From Streptomyces camponoticapitis (lineage in GTDB: Bacteria > Actinomycetota > Actinomycetes > Streptomycetales > Streptomycetaceae), in contig NZ_BMMV01000023.1 in NCBI RefSeq assembly GCF_014646115.1, positions 62,001-126,000 of the forward strand: a stretch of DNA of 64,000 nucleotides, read 5' to 3'. Shown here one piece after another: positions 16,175 through 24,566 of this stretch. The translations under genes were made by a program, and so were the position numbers. The stretch's first letter is position 1. Each line of letters opens with the position of its first letter. The notes beneath the pieces are model-generated. The model worked only from the letters and a program-made list of their open reading frames with translations. It searched no databases and was not told where the DNA came from.

Positions 16175-17070
16175 GTTCTCTGCTGCTGCTCACCAACGCT
16201 CTCCAGCCGTCGACGGAGGTGCTGCCCGCCCTCGGACTCCTTCTCCACCACGTGCGGGTGGCCCCGGCCGAGGGACCGGCCCTCGTCGACACCCCGGGTG
16301 CCGACGTCATACTGATCGACGGCCGGCGCGACCTGCCCCAGGTGCGCTCGCTCTGCCAGTTGCTGCGCTCCACGGGACCCGGCTGCCCGCTGGTCCTCGT
16401 GGTGACCGAGGGCGGCCTCACCGCCGTCACCGCGGACTGGGGCTTCGACGACGTCCTGCTCGACACCGCGGGCCCGGCCGAGGTCGAGGCACGGCTGCGG
16501 CTGGTCACCGGGCGCCAGCAGATCTCCACGGACGACTCCCCGATGGAGATCCGCAACGGTGATCTCTCGGTGGACGAGGCGACCTACAGCGCGAAGCTGA
16601 AGGGGCGGGTCCTGGACCTGACCTTCAAGGAGTTCGAGCTGATCAAGTATCTGGCGCAGCACCCGGGCAGGGTGTTCACGCGCGCCCAGTTGCTCCAAGA
16701 GGTCTGGGGCTACGACTACTTCGGCGGTACGCGGACGGTCGACGTGCACGTACGGCGGCTGCGCGCGAAGCTCGGCCCCGAGCACGAGTCGCTGATCGGG
16801 ACCGTCCGCAACGTCGGGTACCGCTTCGTCACACCGGAGAAGGTCGAGCGCGCGGCCGAGGAGGCGAAGGCGAAGGCCATCGCGGAAGCGGCGGCGAAGG
16901 TGAAGGCGACGCGGCCCCCGGCCGAGGCGCGCGAACAGGCGCCGGATGATGGGGGAGAAGGCTCCCGCGAGGCGGTCCGGAGCATGTCGCGGGCCGCGGA
17001 CGACGACACCACTCATTCGGTTGACACGTCCGACGTACGCGAAGGGGCCGTCCGGCCTGCCGGGAGGTAG
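16171..17070 (+). CDS. glnR: GlnR, global nitrogen regulator
   Basis: 299 residues of an OmpR/PhoB-type orphan response regulator, matching Streptomyces GlnR almost throughout (PSTEVLPALGLLLHH, FTRAQLLQEVWGYDYF). Asp-50 is kept but the usual acidic pocket and Thr/Ser are not, as known for GlnR, which works as an unphosphorylated homodimer. Residues ~130-225 form the winged helix. It controls glutamine synthetases, ammonium uptake and other nitrogen genes. The C-terminal tail (from ~residue 227) is Ala/Glu/Lys then Asp/Ser-rich and about 30 residues longer than my recollection of the S. coelicolor protein. Confidence 0.93.
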   Translation: MSSLLLLTNALQPSTEVLPALGLLLHHVRVAPAEGPALVDTPGADVILIDGRRDLPQVRSLCQLLRSTGPGCPLVLVVTEGGLTAVTADWGFDDVLLDTAGPAEVEARLRLVTGRQQISTDDSPMEIRNGDLSVDEATYSAKLKGRVLDLTFKEFELIKYLAQHPGRVFTRAQLLQEVWGYDYFGGTRTVDVHVRRLRAKLGPEHESLIGTVRNVGYRFVTPEKVERAAEEAKAKAIAEAAAKVKATRPPAEAREQAPDDGGEGSREAVRSMSRAADDDTTHSVDTSDVREGAVRPAGR

Positions 17071-17094
17071 TTCACCACGCGTAGACTGCCGCGC

Positions 17095-18117
17095 GTGGCC
17101 AAGGTGACGCGGGACGACGTGGCACGACTGGCGGGAACTTCGACCGCGGTCGTCAGTTACGTCATCAACAACGGACCGAGGCCGGTCGCCCCGGCCACGC
17201 GCGAGCGTGTACTCGCCGCGATCAAGGAGTTGGGCTACCGGCCCGACCGGGTCGCGCAGGCGATGGCGTCGCGGCGGACCGACCTCATAGGGGTCGTCGT
17301 GCCCGACGCGCGCCAGCCGTTCTTCGCGGAGATGGCGCACGCGGTCGAACAGGCCGCCGCCGAGCGCGGAAAGATGGTGCTCGTCGGCAACTCCGACTAC
17401 CGCAACGAGCGCGAGGTCCACTATCTGCGGGCCTTCCTCGGCATGCGGGTCTCCGGGCTGATCCTGGTCAGCCAGGGCCCGAGCGAGCGGGCGGCGGCGG
17501 AGATAGAGGCGTGGGACGCCCGCGTCGTACTGCTGCACGAACGGCCCGAGGGCATCGACGACGTCGCCGTCGTCACGGACGACATCGGGGGCGCCCAGCT
17601 CGCCACCCGCCATCTGCTGGAGCACGGCTATCCGTACGTGGCGTGCCTCGGCGGCGTCGAGTCGACCCCGGTCGTCGGCGACCCGGTGACCGACCACGTC
17701 GAGGGGTGGCGCCGGGCGATGCGGGAGGCCGGGCTGTCGACGGAGGGCCGGCTCTTCAAGGCGCTCTACAACCGTTACGACGCCTACAACGTCGCGCTGA
17801 CCCTCCTGGCCGGCCCCGACCGTCCCCCGGCGATCTTCTGCTCCACCGACGACCAGGCGATCGGCGTCCTCCGCGCGGCCCGCGAACTGCGCATCGACGT
17901 CCCCGGCGAACTGGCGGTGGCCGGCTTCGACGACGTCAAGGAGGCGGGCCTCACGGACCCCCCACTGACGACAGTCTCCTCCGACCGCCCGGCGATGGCC
18001 CGGGCGGCCGTGGACCTGGTGCTGGACGACGGCCTGCGGGTGGCGGGTTCCCGCAGGGAACGGGTGAAGCAGTTCCCGTCGGCGCTGATCGTCAGGCGCT
18101 CGTGCGGCTGTTCCTGA
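17095..18117 (+). CDS. LacI-family transcriptional regulator
   Basis: 340 residues from GTG 17095 (MAKVTRDDVARLAGTSTAVVSYVIN, the LacI helix-turn-helix and hinge). The periplasmic-binding-like ligand domain shows the usual landmarks IGVVVPDARQPFFAEM, FDDVKEAGLTDPPLTTVSSDR. It ends RRSCGCS, with two cysteines near the C-terminus. Sugar ligand not predictable. It follows glnR by 24 bp, an association conserved in Streptomyces from memory. Confidence 0.88.
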   Translation: MAKVTRDDVARLAGTSTAVVSYVINNGPRPVAPATRERVLAAIKELGYRPDRVAQAMASRRTDLIGVVVPDARQPFFAEMAHAVEQAAAERGKMVLVGNSDYRNEREVHYLRAFLGMRVSGLILVSQGPSERAAAEIEAWDARVVLLHERPEGIDDVAVVTDDIGGAQLATRHLLEHGYPYVACLGGVESTPVVGDPVTDHVEGWRRAMREAGLSTEGRLFKALYNRYDAYNVALTLLAGPDRPPAIFCSTDDQAIGVLRAARELRIDVPGELAVAGFDDVKEAGLTDPPLTTVSSDRPAMARAAVDLVLDDGLRVAGSRRERVKQFPSALIVRRSCGCS

Positions 18118-18125
18118 GCGCGTGA

Positions 18126-18143
18126 CCGCCCCCGCGGGGGCGG
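18126..18143. terminator. GC palindrome between convergent lacI-type and esterase genes
   Basis: An 18-bp perfect palindrome centred on CCCGCGGG sits 8 bp after the LacI-family stop and 17 bp before the convergent esterase stop, a plausible bidirectional terminator without a T-run. Confidence 0.4.
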
Positions 18144-18160
18144 GTCCGCCGTCGGCGGCG

Positions 18161-19120
18161 TTACGCGGAGCGCAGGAGCCGGGCGAGCCAGTGGGTGCGG
18201 GTCCGGCGGGCCGTCGCCGAGATCTCCGCCTGCGGATACAGGGCGTCGAAGCCATGAAATCCCCCTGCCCAGACATGGAGTTCGGCCTGGCCGCCGGCTG
18301 CCCATATACGGGAGGCGTAGTCGGTGTCCTCGTCGCGGAACACTTCGGCGGAACCGGTGTCGATGTAGGTGGCCGGCAGGCCCGAGAGGTCCTCGGCCAG
18401 CGCGGGTGAGACGTACGCGGGCACCTCGCCGTCGCTGAGACCGCCGAGGACGGAGCGCCATCCGAACTCGTTCATCTCGCGGGTCCAGACGCCCGGGTCA
18501 CCGGAGAACTGGCGGCTGGAGACAGTGGTGTTGCGGTGGTCGAGCATCGGGCAGATCAGCATCTGACCGGCGATCGCGGGGGTCCCCAGGTCGCGGGCCA
18601 GCAGCGAGACACCGGCGGCGAGACCGCCGCCCGCGCTGGCGCCCGCGACGACGATCCGGGCGGGATCGACGCCCAGTTCGGCGGCGTGTTCGATGACCCA
18701 GAGCAGTCCCTGGTAGCAGTCGTCGACGAGGGTGGTGCCGGTGGCCTCCGGAGCGAGCCGGTAGTCCACGGAAACGACGACAGCGCCGAACTCGTCCAGC
18801 CACTCCAGCGGGATGTCGATCTGTGAGAAGCGGTCGCCCATGACCATTCCGCCGCCGTGCATCCAGTAGACGCAGGGGGCCGCGGTGGTGCGGTCGCGGT
18901 GGGTGGGCGTGAAGACCGACAGGGGGATCGGCGTGCCGTCATCGGCCGGCACGGTCACTTCGCGCAGATCGGCGTTCCGGTCGGCGAGGAGGGAGTCGAC
19001 GGGGGGCGAGGGGTACTGGCGCAGTTGCGCGAGAATCTCCGTGCTGAGCTGGGACATCAGCGGCATCTCGGCAAGCAGGTCGCGGAGTTCGGGGTCCAGG
19101 GCGGGGCGTGCTGCGGTCAT
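18161..19120 (-). CDS. Alpha/beta hydrolase, HSL-type esterase
   Basis: 319 residues from ATG 19120 (MTAARPALDPELRDLL). The oxyanion loop HGGG (88-91), nucleophile elbow GASAGG with Ser-162, and late acid/histidine region (DTGSAEVFRDED, GGFHGFD) define the hormone-sensitive-lipase group acting on short-chain esters. Cytoplasmic. It is 116 bp downstream of an antibiotic-biosynthesis-monooxygenase gene and divergent from an AraC regulator, a typical small catabolic set. Confidence 0.87.
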   Translation of the reverse strand: MTAARPALDPELRDLLAEMPLMSQLSTEILAQLRQYPSPPVDSLLADRNADLREVTVPADDGTPIPLSVFTPTHRDRTTAAPCVYWMHGGGMVMGDRFSQIDIPLEWLDEFGAVVVSVDYRLAPEATGTTLVDDCYQGLLWVIEHAAELGVDPARIVVAGASAGGGLAAGVSLLARDLGTPAIAGQMLICPMLDHRNTTVSSRQFSGDPGVWTREMNEFGWRSVLGGLSDGEVPAYVSPALAEDLSGLPATYIDTGSAEVFRDEDTDYASRIWAAGGQAELHVWAGGFHGFDALYPQAEISATARRTRTHWLARLLRSA

Positions 19121-19236
19121 GGCCGTTGGCCTTCCATGGGATGGTGCGGGACGCTCGGGCGGGCGTGCGGCCGTCGACGACGGGAGCCGGGACGACGGGA
19201 GCCGGGACGGCGGACCGGGGATCAATCCCCGGGGGG

Positions 19237-19554
19237 TCAGAAGGCGGCCTTGCCGCGCACCGGTACGTAGTCGGTGTACGCGGATTCCTCGGCCAGCAGT
19301 CCGCCGATCCGCGCCACGATGCGCTGCGCGGCCTCACCGGCGAAGACCCGGTGGTGGTCCTCCTCGCTGGTCCAGCCCTCGGTGACGTGGACGACGTCGG
19401 GATCGGACGCGGAACGCGAGACGAGGTAGACGACGCAGTGTTCGCTCGCGCCCGGACTCCCCTCGTCCAGACCGGTCAGCAGCAGGTCGACCAGGCGGTC
19501 GCCCATCCCGGTGCGGGCGGTCAGGGTGGCGTTGAATCCGTAGGTGACAGTCAT
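19237..19554 (-). CDS. ABM-domain (antibiotic biosynthesis monooxygenase-like) protein
   Basis: 105 residues from ATG 19554 with AGGAGA 9 bases upstream. The dimeric ferredoxin-like ABM fold is suggested by MTVTYGFNATLTARTGMGD and VVHVTEGWTSEEDHHRVF. The family includes cofactor-free quinone-forming monooxygenases but also many uncharacterised proteins. Upstream of the esterase on the same strand; the AraC regulator is divergent across a 143-bp gap. Confidence 0.75.
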   Translation of the reverse strand: MTVTYGFNATLTARTGMGDRLVDLLLTGLDEGSPGASEHCVVYLVSRSASDPDVVHVTEGWTSEEDHHRVFAGEAAQRIVARIGGLLAEESAYTDYVPVRGKAAF

Positions 19555-19697
19555 GGGAATCTTCTCCTCGGTGGTGGAGTGAACTGATTCCATTGAACTT
19601 CCCTGACCTGCGAAAATGTTAGAACTATCCTTCCTTCCACTTGCACAATCCTCGCAAGCTTGAGGACCACGGCGGGAAATGGTGCTGCAATGGAGAC

Positions 19698-20603
19698 ATG
19701 CCCCTCGATGAGCTCCGCAGCCTGCTGACCCGGCACGCCCGCCCCGACTGGACCACCGCCGTCGACGGCGTCCTCATCTCGAAGGTCGACCGGGCGGATC
19801 CGCCGGCGCCCTCCATGTCCGGCACGGTGCTCGCCGTCATCGCCCAGGGCGCCAAACGGCTCGCGCTGGGCGACCGGGTCTACGAGTACGGTCCGGGGCA
19901 GTTCCTGGTCGCCTCCGTCGACCTGCCCGTAACCGGACAGTTCCTCCGGGCCGACCCCGAGCAGCCGGCCCTCGGCTTCGGGCTCCTGCTGGAGCCGTCC
20001 GCCGTCGCCGAACTCCTGTTGCAGGCGGGGCCCGGTGACACCCCGCGCGCCGGCGCGGGCACACCGTCGGGGATCGCCGTCGGCGACGCGCCGCCCGCGC
20101 TGCTCGACGCGGTGGTCCGGCTGCTGCGCCTGCTGGACGAACCCCGCGACCGCGCCGTGCTGGCCCCGCTGGTCAAACGCGAGATCCTGTGGCGCCTGAT
20201 CACCGGCGAGCAGGGCGCGGCGGTGCGCCAGCTGGGCCTTGCCGACAGCGGTCTCAGCCATGTCTCCCGCGCCGTGCGCTGGATCCGCGAGCACTACGCC
20301 GAACCCTTCCGGGTCGAGGACGTGGCACGCCGGTCCGGCATGAGCGCCTCCGCGTTCTACCGCAACTTCCAGGCGGTGACCGCGCTGAGCCCCATCCAGT
20401 TCCAGAAGCAGATCCGCCTCCAGGAGGCCCGGCTGCTGCTCGCCACCCACCCCGGCGACGTGACGGGAGTCGGCCTCCGCGTGGGCTACGACAACCCGTC
20501 ACAGTTCAGCCGCGAGTACCGCCGCCAGTTCGGCTCACCCCCGAGCCAGGACGCGGCCCGCCTGCGCGGCGCGGTACGCACTCCGGCGGGCGCCATGACC
20601 TGA
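19698..20603 (+). CDS. AraC-family transcriptional regulator
   Basis: 301 residues from ATG 19698 with GGAG 7 bases upstream. The N-terminal AraC_N cupin-like domain (GTVLAVIAQGAKRLALGDRVYEY) is of the type seen in YqhC-like regulators. The C-terminal double helix-turn-helix runs to PPSQDAARLR with FRVEDVARRSGMSASAFYRNFQ. Divergent orientation makes the ABM/esterase unit the likely target; aldehydes or aromatic compounds are possible inducers, unproven. Confidence 0.87.
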   Translation: MPLDELRSLLTRHARPDWTTAVDGVLISKVDRADPPAPSMSGTVLAVIAQGAKRLALGDRVYEYGPGQFLVASVDLPVTGQFLRADPEQPALGFGLLLEPSAVAELLLQAGPGDTPRAGAGTPSGIAVGDAPPALLDAVVRLLRLLDEPRDRAVLAPLVKREILWRLITGEQGAAVRQLGLADSGLSHVSRAVRWIREHYAEPFRVEDVARRSGMSASAFYRNFQAVTALSPIQFQKQIRLQEARLLLATHPGDVTGVGLRVGYDNPSQFSREYRRQFGSPPSQDAARLRGAVRTPAGAMT

Positions 20604-20668
20604 GCACTGCTAAAACGGGTGGCGGCGGCCATGACCGACTTCACCGGTCAGGACTCGCTCGCTCCGGG

Positions 20669-21454
20669 TCACTCGGGTGTGAACTCGTACCGCAACTCGT
20701 AGAGATGGCCCGCCTTGGCCATCACGGTTACCTCGACGGGCCGCTCGTCGTCGCCGTACACCACGCGCAGCGTCCGCAACACGGGCAGGGAGCCGGGCAG
20801 TTGGAGTGTTTCGTACTGCTCCTGCGTCGGTATGCGCGCGGAGACGTGGTCGACGCCGAGCCGGGGCGGATGGCCGAGCGCCGTCAGCAAGGTGGGTGTT
20901 CCGCCCTTGATCCGGCGGTGCTCGGCCAGCGGGGTGCCGCGGGCGATGTCGGGCGGGTAGTAGGCGTGGACCAGCTCCACCGGGTCGCCGTCGAGGGTGA
21001 GCACCTGCTGTCGAAGGACCGCCGTGCCCTCGGCGGGCAGGCGCAGGGCCGCCGCGACGTCCGCCGGCGGCGTCACCTCCCTGACGGCGAGAAGCGTGCT
21101 CCGGGCTTCGCCGCCTCGTTTCGCGGTCTCGGCGAGCCAGGGATAGGGGTCGGCGCCGCTCGCGGCCGGGGCCATGGAGTCGGCGGCGCGGACGGTCAAC
21201 TGCCTGTGCTCCCGTACGGTGACGGAGGCTCCCGCGCGACCCACGACCAACCGCTCGCTCTTGAGGAGTTGCAGGGCCTTCTGCACTGTGGCGTTCGAGG
21301 CGTCGAATCTCTCCTTGAGCCGCGCGGTGGACGGCAGGCTGGCGCCGGGGGCGAGATCGCCGGTCATGATCTCCTCACGCAGATCGGCGGCGATCCGCTC
21401 GTGGAGGGAGCGCCGGTCGTATCTGCTCTCGTCATCGCGCGGCACGGTCGTCAT
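20669..21454 (-). CDS. GntR/HutC-type regulator with UTRA domain
   Basis: 261 residues. Winged helix at about 15-80 (LPSTARLKERFDASNATVQKAL), then a UTRA ligand domain (VELVHAYYPPDIARGTPL, RTLRVVYGDDERPVEV). Its ATG overlaps the stop of the UTRA-only gene upstream (21451-21454), so the two are translationally coupled. Their UTRA domains are similar (YYPxxIARGT, ARIP/ARMP, RVVYGD/RVTFDA). Confidence 0.85.
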   Translation of the reverse strand: MTTVPRDDESRYDRRSLHERIAADLREEIMTGDLAPGASLPSTARLKERFDASNATVQKALQLLKSERLVVGRAGASVTVREHRQLTVRAADSMAPAASGADPYPWLAETAKRGGEARSTLLAVREVTPPADVAAALRLPAEGTAVLRQQVLTLDGDPVELVHAYYPPDIARGTPLAEHRRIKGGTPTLLTALGHPPRLGVDHVSARIPTQEQYETLQLPGSLPVLRTLRVVYGDDERPVEVTVMAKAGHLYELRYEFTPE

Positions 21455-21993
21455 CCGATCCCGATTTCGTAGCGCAGCCGCTGCCGGTGCGCGGGCATGG
21501 TCATCACATCGGCCTGGATGGGCCGTTCGGCGGCGTCGAAGGTGACCCGGACCAGCCGGAGCACCGGCTCGCCCGGCTCGGTACGGAGCGTTTCGCGCTC
21601 CTGTTCGTCGGGCATCCGGGCGGTCACGTCTTCCTGGACGCGTACGCCGGTGTGCCCCAGTTCGGCGAGGAGGGTGACGGCGCCGCCGGGGATCTTCGCC
21701 GTCCCGGCGAGACGCGTACCGCGCGCGATCGATGCGGGGTAGTACGTGTCGGTCAGCTCGCAGGGCTCGTCCTCCAGGAACATCACCCGCCTCCGCACGA
21801 CGACGACCTCGCCCGGGGTGACCCCCAACAGCTCGGCCACCTCGTGCGACGCGCCCACCTCGCCCGCACTGACGATCCGCTGCCCACCCCGCAGCCCTCG
21901 GGCCGCCAACTCGCCGCCCCACGCGTCGGGTCGGTTTTCACCCTGTGGTGTCAGATACGGCATCGAGGTACTGACCCACGCGCCGGCGCTCAT
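21451..21993 (-). CDS. UTRA-domain protein without DNA-binding domain
   Basis: 180 residues from ATG 21993 behind AGGAGGACGTC. The protein is nearly all UTRA domain (VSTSMPYLTPQ, TDTYYPASIARGTRL, PAHRQRLRYEIGIG); a GntR winged helix is absent and there is no room for one before the start. It may be a ligand sensor that pairs with the full-length GntR protein coupled downstream. Such short UTRA proteins occur in other Streptomyces from memory, so it is not simply a truncation. Confidence 0.75.
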   Translation of the reverse strand: MSAGAWVSTSMPYLTPQGENRPDAWGGELAARGLRGGQRIVSAGEVGASHEVAELLGVTPGEVVVVRRRVMFLEDEPCELTDTYYPASIARGTRLAGTAKIPGGAVTLLAELGHTGVRVQEDVTARMPDEQERETLRTEPGEPVLRLVRVTFDAAERPIQADVMTMPAHRQRLRYEIGIG

Positions 21994-22147
21994 GACGTCC
22001 TCCTGTGCTGCTGACCGGGATCCCGACCTTGCCGCTTTACACAGTAAGCGACTCGGCTCGCCCTCAGCCCGCGTCGCGACCTTGCTGCTTTTCGTGAATA
22101 GCGGTACGGTTTCCGGCATCGTACAACCCAGTTCGGGAGGTCGGCTG

Positions 22148-22588
22148 ATGGGGCAGGTCGAGGGCGGCGCGGTGGTGCTGCGGTGGCGACGGCATCCGAG
22201 TTCGGTGGGACTGGCGCGCCTTGAGCTGCGCAAGGCGCTGGCCGTGTGGGGATTGTCGGCACTGGAGGACTCGGCGGTCCTGGTGCTGTCGGAGCTGGTC
22301 ACCAACGCGGTGCGGCACGCTCGCGTACCAACGGGCCGGGAGATCGAGACGCGCTTCCTGCCGTCGGGGCTCCCGGCCCCCGATGGACTGCGGATCGAGG
22401 TGCATGACGCCTCCGCCCTGCGGCCGTACCGGCGAACAGAAGATCCGGACGCATGCGACGGGCGTGGTCTCCCCATCGTGGACGCGGCCGACGCGTGGGG
22501 CGTCTCCGACCGGGCCGGCGTCGGCAAGATGGTCTGGGCGGTGTGGCGCTCCCCCGGCAGCGGGGACGGCGGCGGCCGCGGTGTCTGA
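22148..22588 (+). CDS. RsbW-like ATP-binding protein
   Basis: 146 residues from ATG 22148 with GGGAGG upstream. HATPase motifs: the N-box LSELVTNAVRHARV and the G-box-like DACDGRGLPIVDAADAWG. This is the short anti-sigma-factor kinase type that is very numerous in Streptomyces. No anti-anti-sigma factor or sigma factor is adjacent, so its partner is unknown. Confidence 0.82.
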   Translation: MGQVEGGAVVLRWRRHPSSVGLARLELRKALAVWGLSALEDSAVLVLSELVTNAVRHARVPTGREIETRFLPSGLPAPDGLRIEVHDASALRPYRRTEDPDACDGRGLPIVDAADAWGVSDRAGVGKMVWAVWRSPGSGDGGGRGV

Positions 22589-22693
22589 CCTGCCGGGTCG
22601 CCGCAGGCCCTTTACATGGGACATACACGGTTCTGTCGGGCTTCTCAGGGCGTTTTCAGACTGCTCTCATCTTGCGGGCGGACTCTCGGAGAC

Positions 22694-23731
22694 ATGGACG
22701 ACAACTACCGTCGCGGCGGCGACGAAGACGCGAACCAGCAGGTCCACGGCGGTCAGGCGTACCCGCCGCCGCCTCCGTACCACCCGGGTGGGGCGCCGCA
22801 GCACCCGCACTGGGGGTGGTCGGCCGGCGCTCCGGCGCATGTTCCCGCTCATGCCCGGCGCGCCAAGCGGCCTGTCGGGTTGCTCGCCGCCGCCGCGTTC
22901 GTCGCGGCCGTCGTCGGTGGGGGGACCGCCGCGTTGACCGAGACGTTGACCAACAACTCCGCGGACGCCGCCACGAGCACCGTCAGCGGTACGACCGTGT
23001 CGCAGAGCAGCAAGGGCACCGTCGCGGGCGTGGCCGCGGCCGTGTCCCCCGCCATCGTGGAGATCACCGCCGCGTCCGGCTCCGGGCAGTCCACCGGCTC
23101 CGGTGTGGTCATCACCGGTGACGGCGAGATCGTGACCAACAACCACGTCGTCGCGGGCGCCGACACCGTGAAGGTGCAGCTCAGCACCGGTAGGACCTAC
23201 ACCGCGGACGTCGTGGGCACCAGCCCCGACAAGGACCTCGCGCTGATCGAGCTCCAGGGCGCGAGCGGTCTCAAGACGGCGGCCCTCGGCGACTCCGACA
23301 GTGTCAGGGTCGGCGACGAGGTCGTGGCGATCGGCTCGCCCGAGGGTCTGACCGGGACCGTGACCAGCGGTATCGTCTCCGCGCTCGACCGGGACGTCAC
23401 CGTGTCGAAGGAGCAGGGCGGGCAGCAGCAACAGCAGGGCGGTGGCGGCGGCGACCGGTGGCCGTTCGAGTTCGGCGGTCAGCAGTTCAACGGCGACACG
23501 GGCTCGTCCACGACCACGTACAAGGCGATCCAGACCGACGCGTCGCTCAACCCGGGCAACTCCGGTGGTGCGCTGATCAACATGAACGGCGAGATCATCG
23601 GCATCAACTCCGCCATGTTCTCGGCGAGCGGGTCCGGCGGCGACAGCTCGACGGCCGGCAGCGTCGGTCTCGGCTTCTCCATCCCGGTCAACACGGTCAA
23701 GGCCGACCTGAGCGAGCTGCGCGCCGGGTAA
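22694..23731 (+). CDS. Membrane-anchored trypsin-like serine protease (PepD/HtrA-like, no PDZ)
   Basis: 345 residues from ATG 22694 (GGAG upstream). A Pro-rich cytoplasmic tail (1-58) and one TM helix (about 60-80) precede an external chymotrypsin-fold domain with triad His-151 (TNNHVV), Asp-181 (DKDLALIEL) and Ser-290 (NPGNSGGAL). A Gln/Gly-rich insert lies at 241-255. The chain ends just after the protease domain, so the PDZ domain of HtrA/PepD is missing. It is followed 76 bp later by an MprAB-like two-component pair, recalling mycobacterial mprA-mprB-pepD, a cell-envelope stress unit. Confidence 0.88.
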   Translation: MDDNYRRGGDEDANQQVHGGQAYPPPPPYHPGGAPQHPHWGWSAGAPAHVPAHARRAKRPVGLLAAAAFVAAVVGGGTAALTETLTNNSADAATSTVSGTTVSQSSKGTVAGVAAAVSPAIVEITAASGSGQSTGSGVVITGDGEIVTNNHVVAGADTVKVQLSTGRTYTADVVGTSPDKDLALIELQGASGLKTAALGDSDSVRVGDEVVAIGSPEGLTGTVTSGIVSALDRDVTVSKEQGGQQQQQGGGGGDRWPFEFGGQQFNGDTGSSTTTYKAIQTDASLNPGNSGGALINMNGEIIGINSAMFSASGSGGDSSTAGSVGLGFSIPVNTVKADLSELRAG

Positions 23732-23807
23732 CAGCGGCCGAGGCGCACCTGACGTGCGAGGCTGAAGCGCGCAAGAGACCCCAGGCCGTGAGAGAAAGAG
23801 CGACGAC

Positions 23808-24566
23808 ATGAGCCCCGCCGAAGGCGATCCGCAACGCGTCCTGATCGTCGACGACGAGCCCGCCGTCCGCGAGGCGCTCCAGCGCAGCCTCGCCTTCGAC
23901 GGGTACGGGACCGAGGTCGCCGTCGACGGTGTCGACGCCCTCGCGAAGGCCGCCGCCTACCAGCCCGACCTGATCGTCCTCGACATCCAGATGCCGCGCA
24001 TGGACGGCCTCACGGCGGCCCGCCGGCTGCGCGCCACCGGATCGACCGTGCCGATCCTGATGCTCACCGCGCGCGACACGGTCGGTGACCGCGTCACCGG
24101 GCTCGACGCGGGCGCCGACGACTACCTGGTGAAGCCCTTCGAGCTGGACGAGCTGTTCGCCCGTATCCGCGCGCTGCTGCGCCGCAGCTCGTACACGGGC
24201 TCGGCGGGCGGCGAGCTGCCGCAGGACGACGTCCTGGCCTTCGCCGATCTGCGGATGGACCTGGCGACGCGCGAGGTCACGCGCGGCACCCGCCGGGTGG
24301 AGCTGACCCGTACCGAATTCACCCTTCTTGAGATGTTCCTCGCACACCCGCGCCAGGTGCTGACGCGCGAGCAGATCCTCAAGGCCGTCTGGGGCTTCGA
24401 CTTCGAGCCGAGCTCCAACTCCCTCGATGTGTACGTGATGTATCTGCGGCGTAAGACGGAGAGCGGCGGCGAGCCGCGGCTGGTGCACACGGTGCGCGGG
24501 GTGGGTTACGCGCTGCGCGCGGACGGCGCGCCCTCGGGGGCCGGCGGCCACGGCGGTTCCGAGTGA
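23808..24566 (+). CDS. OmpR-family response regulator (MprA-like)
   Basis: 252 residues. Receiver domain with acidic pair Asp-15/16, phospho-acceptor Asp-59 (VLDIQMPRMDG) and Lys-109 (DDYLVKPFE), then a winged-helix effector (ELTRTEFTLLEMFLAHPRQVLTREQIL). Its stop overlaps the GTG of the histidine kinase. It should be phosphorylated by that kinase and probably controls the protease gene upstream. Confidence 0.9.
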   Translation: MSPAEGDPQRVLIVDDEPAVREALQRSLAFDGYGTEVAVDGVDALAKAAAYQPDLIVLDIQMPRMDGLTAARRLRATGSTVPILMLTARDTVGDRVTGLDAGADDYLVKPFELDELFARIRALLRRSSYTGSAGGELPQDDVLAFADLRMDLATREVTRGTRRVELTRTEFTLLEMFLAHPRQVLTREQILKAVWGFDFEPSSNSLDVYVMYLRRKTESGGEPRLVHTVRGVGYALRADGAPSGAGGHGGSE

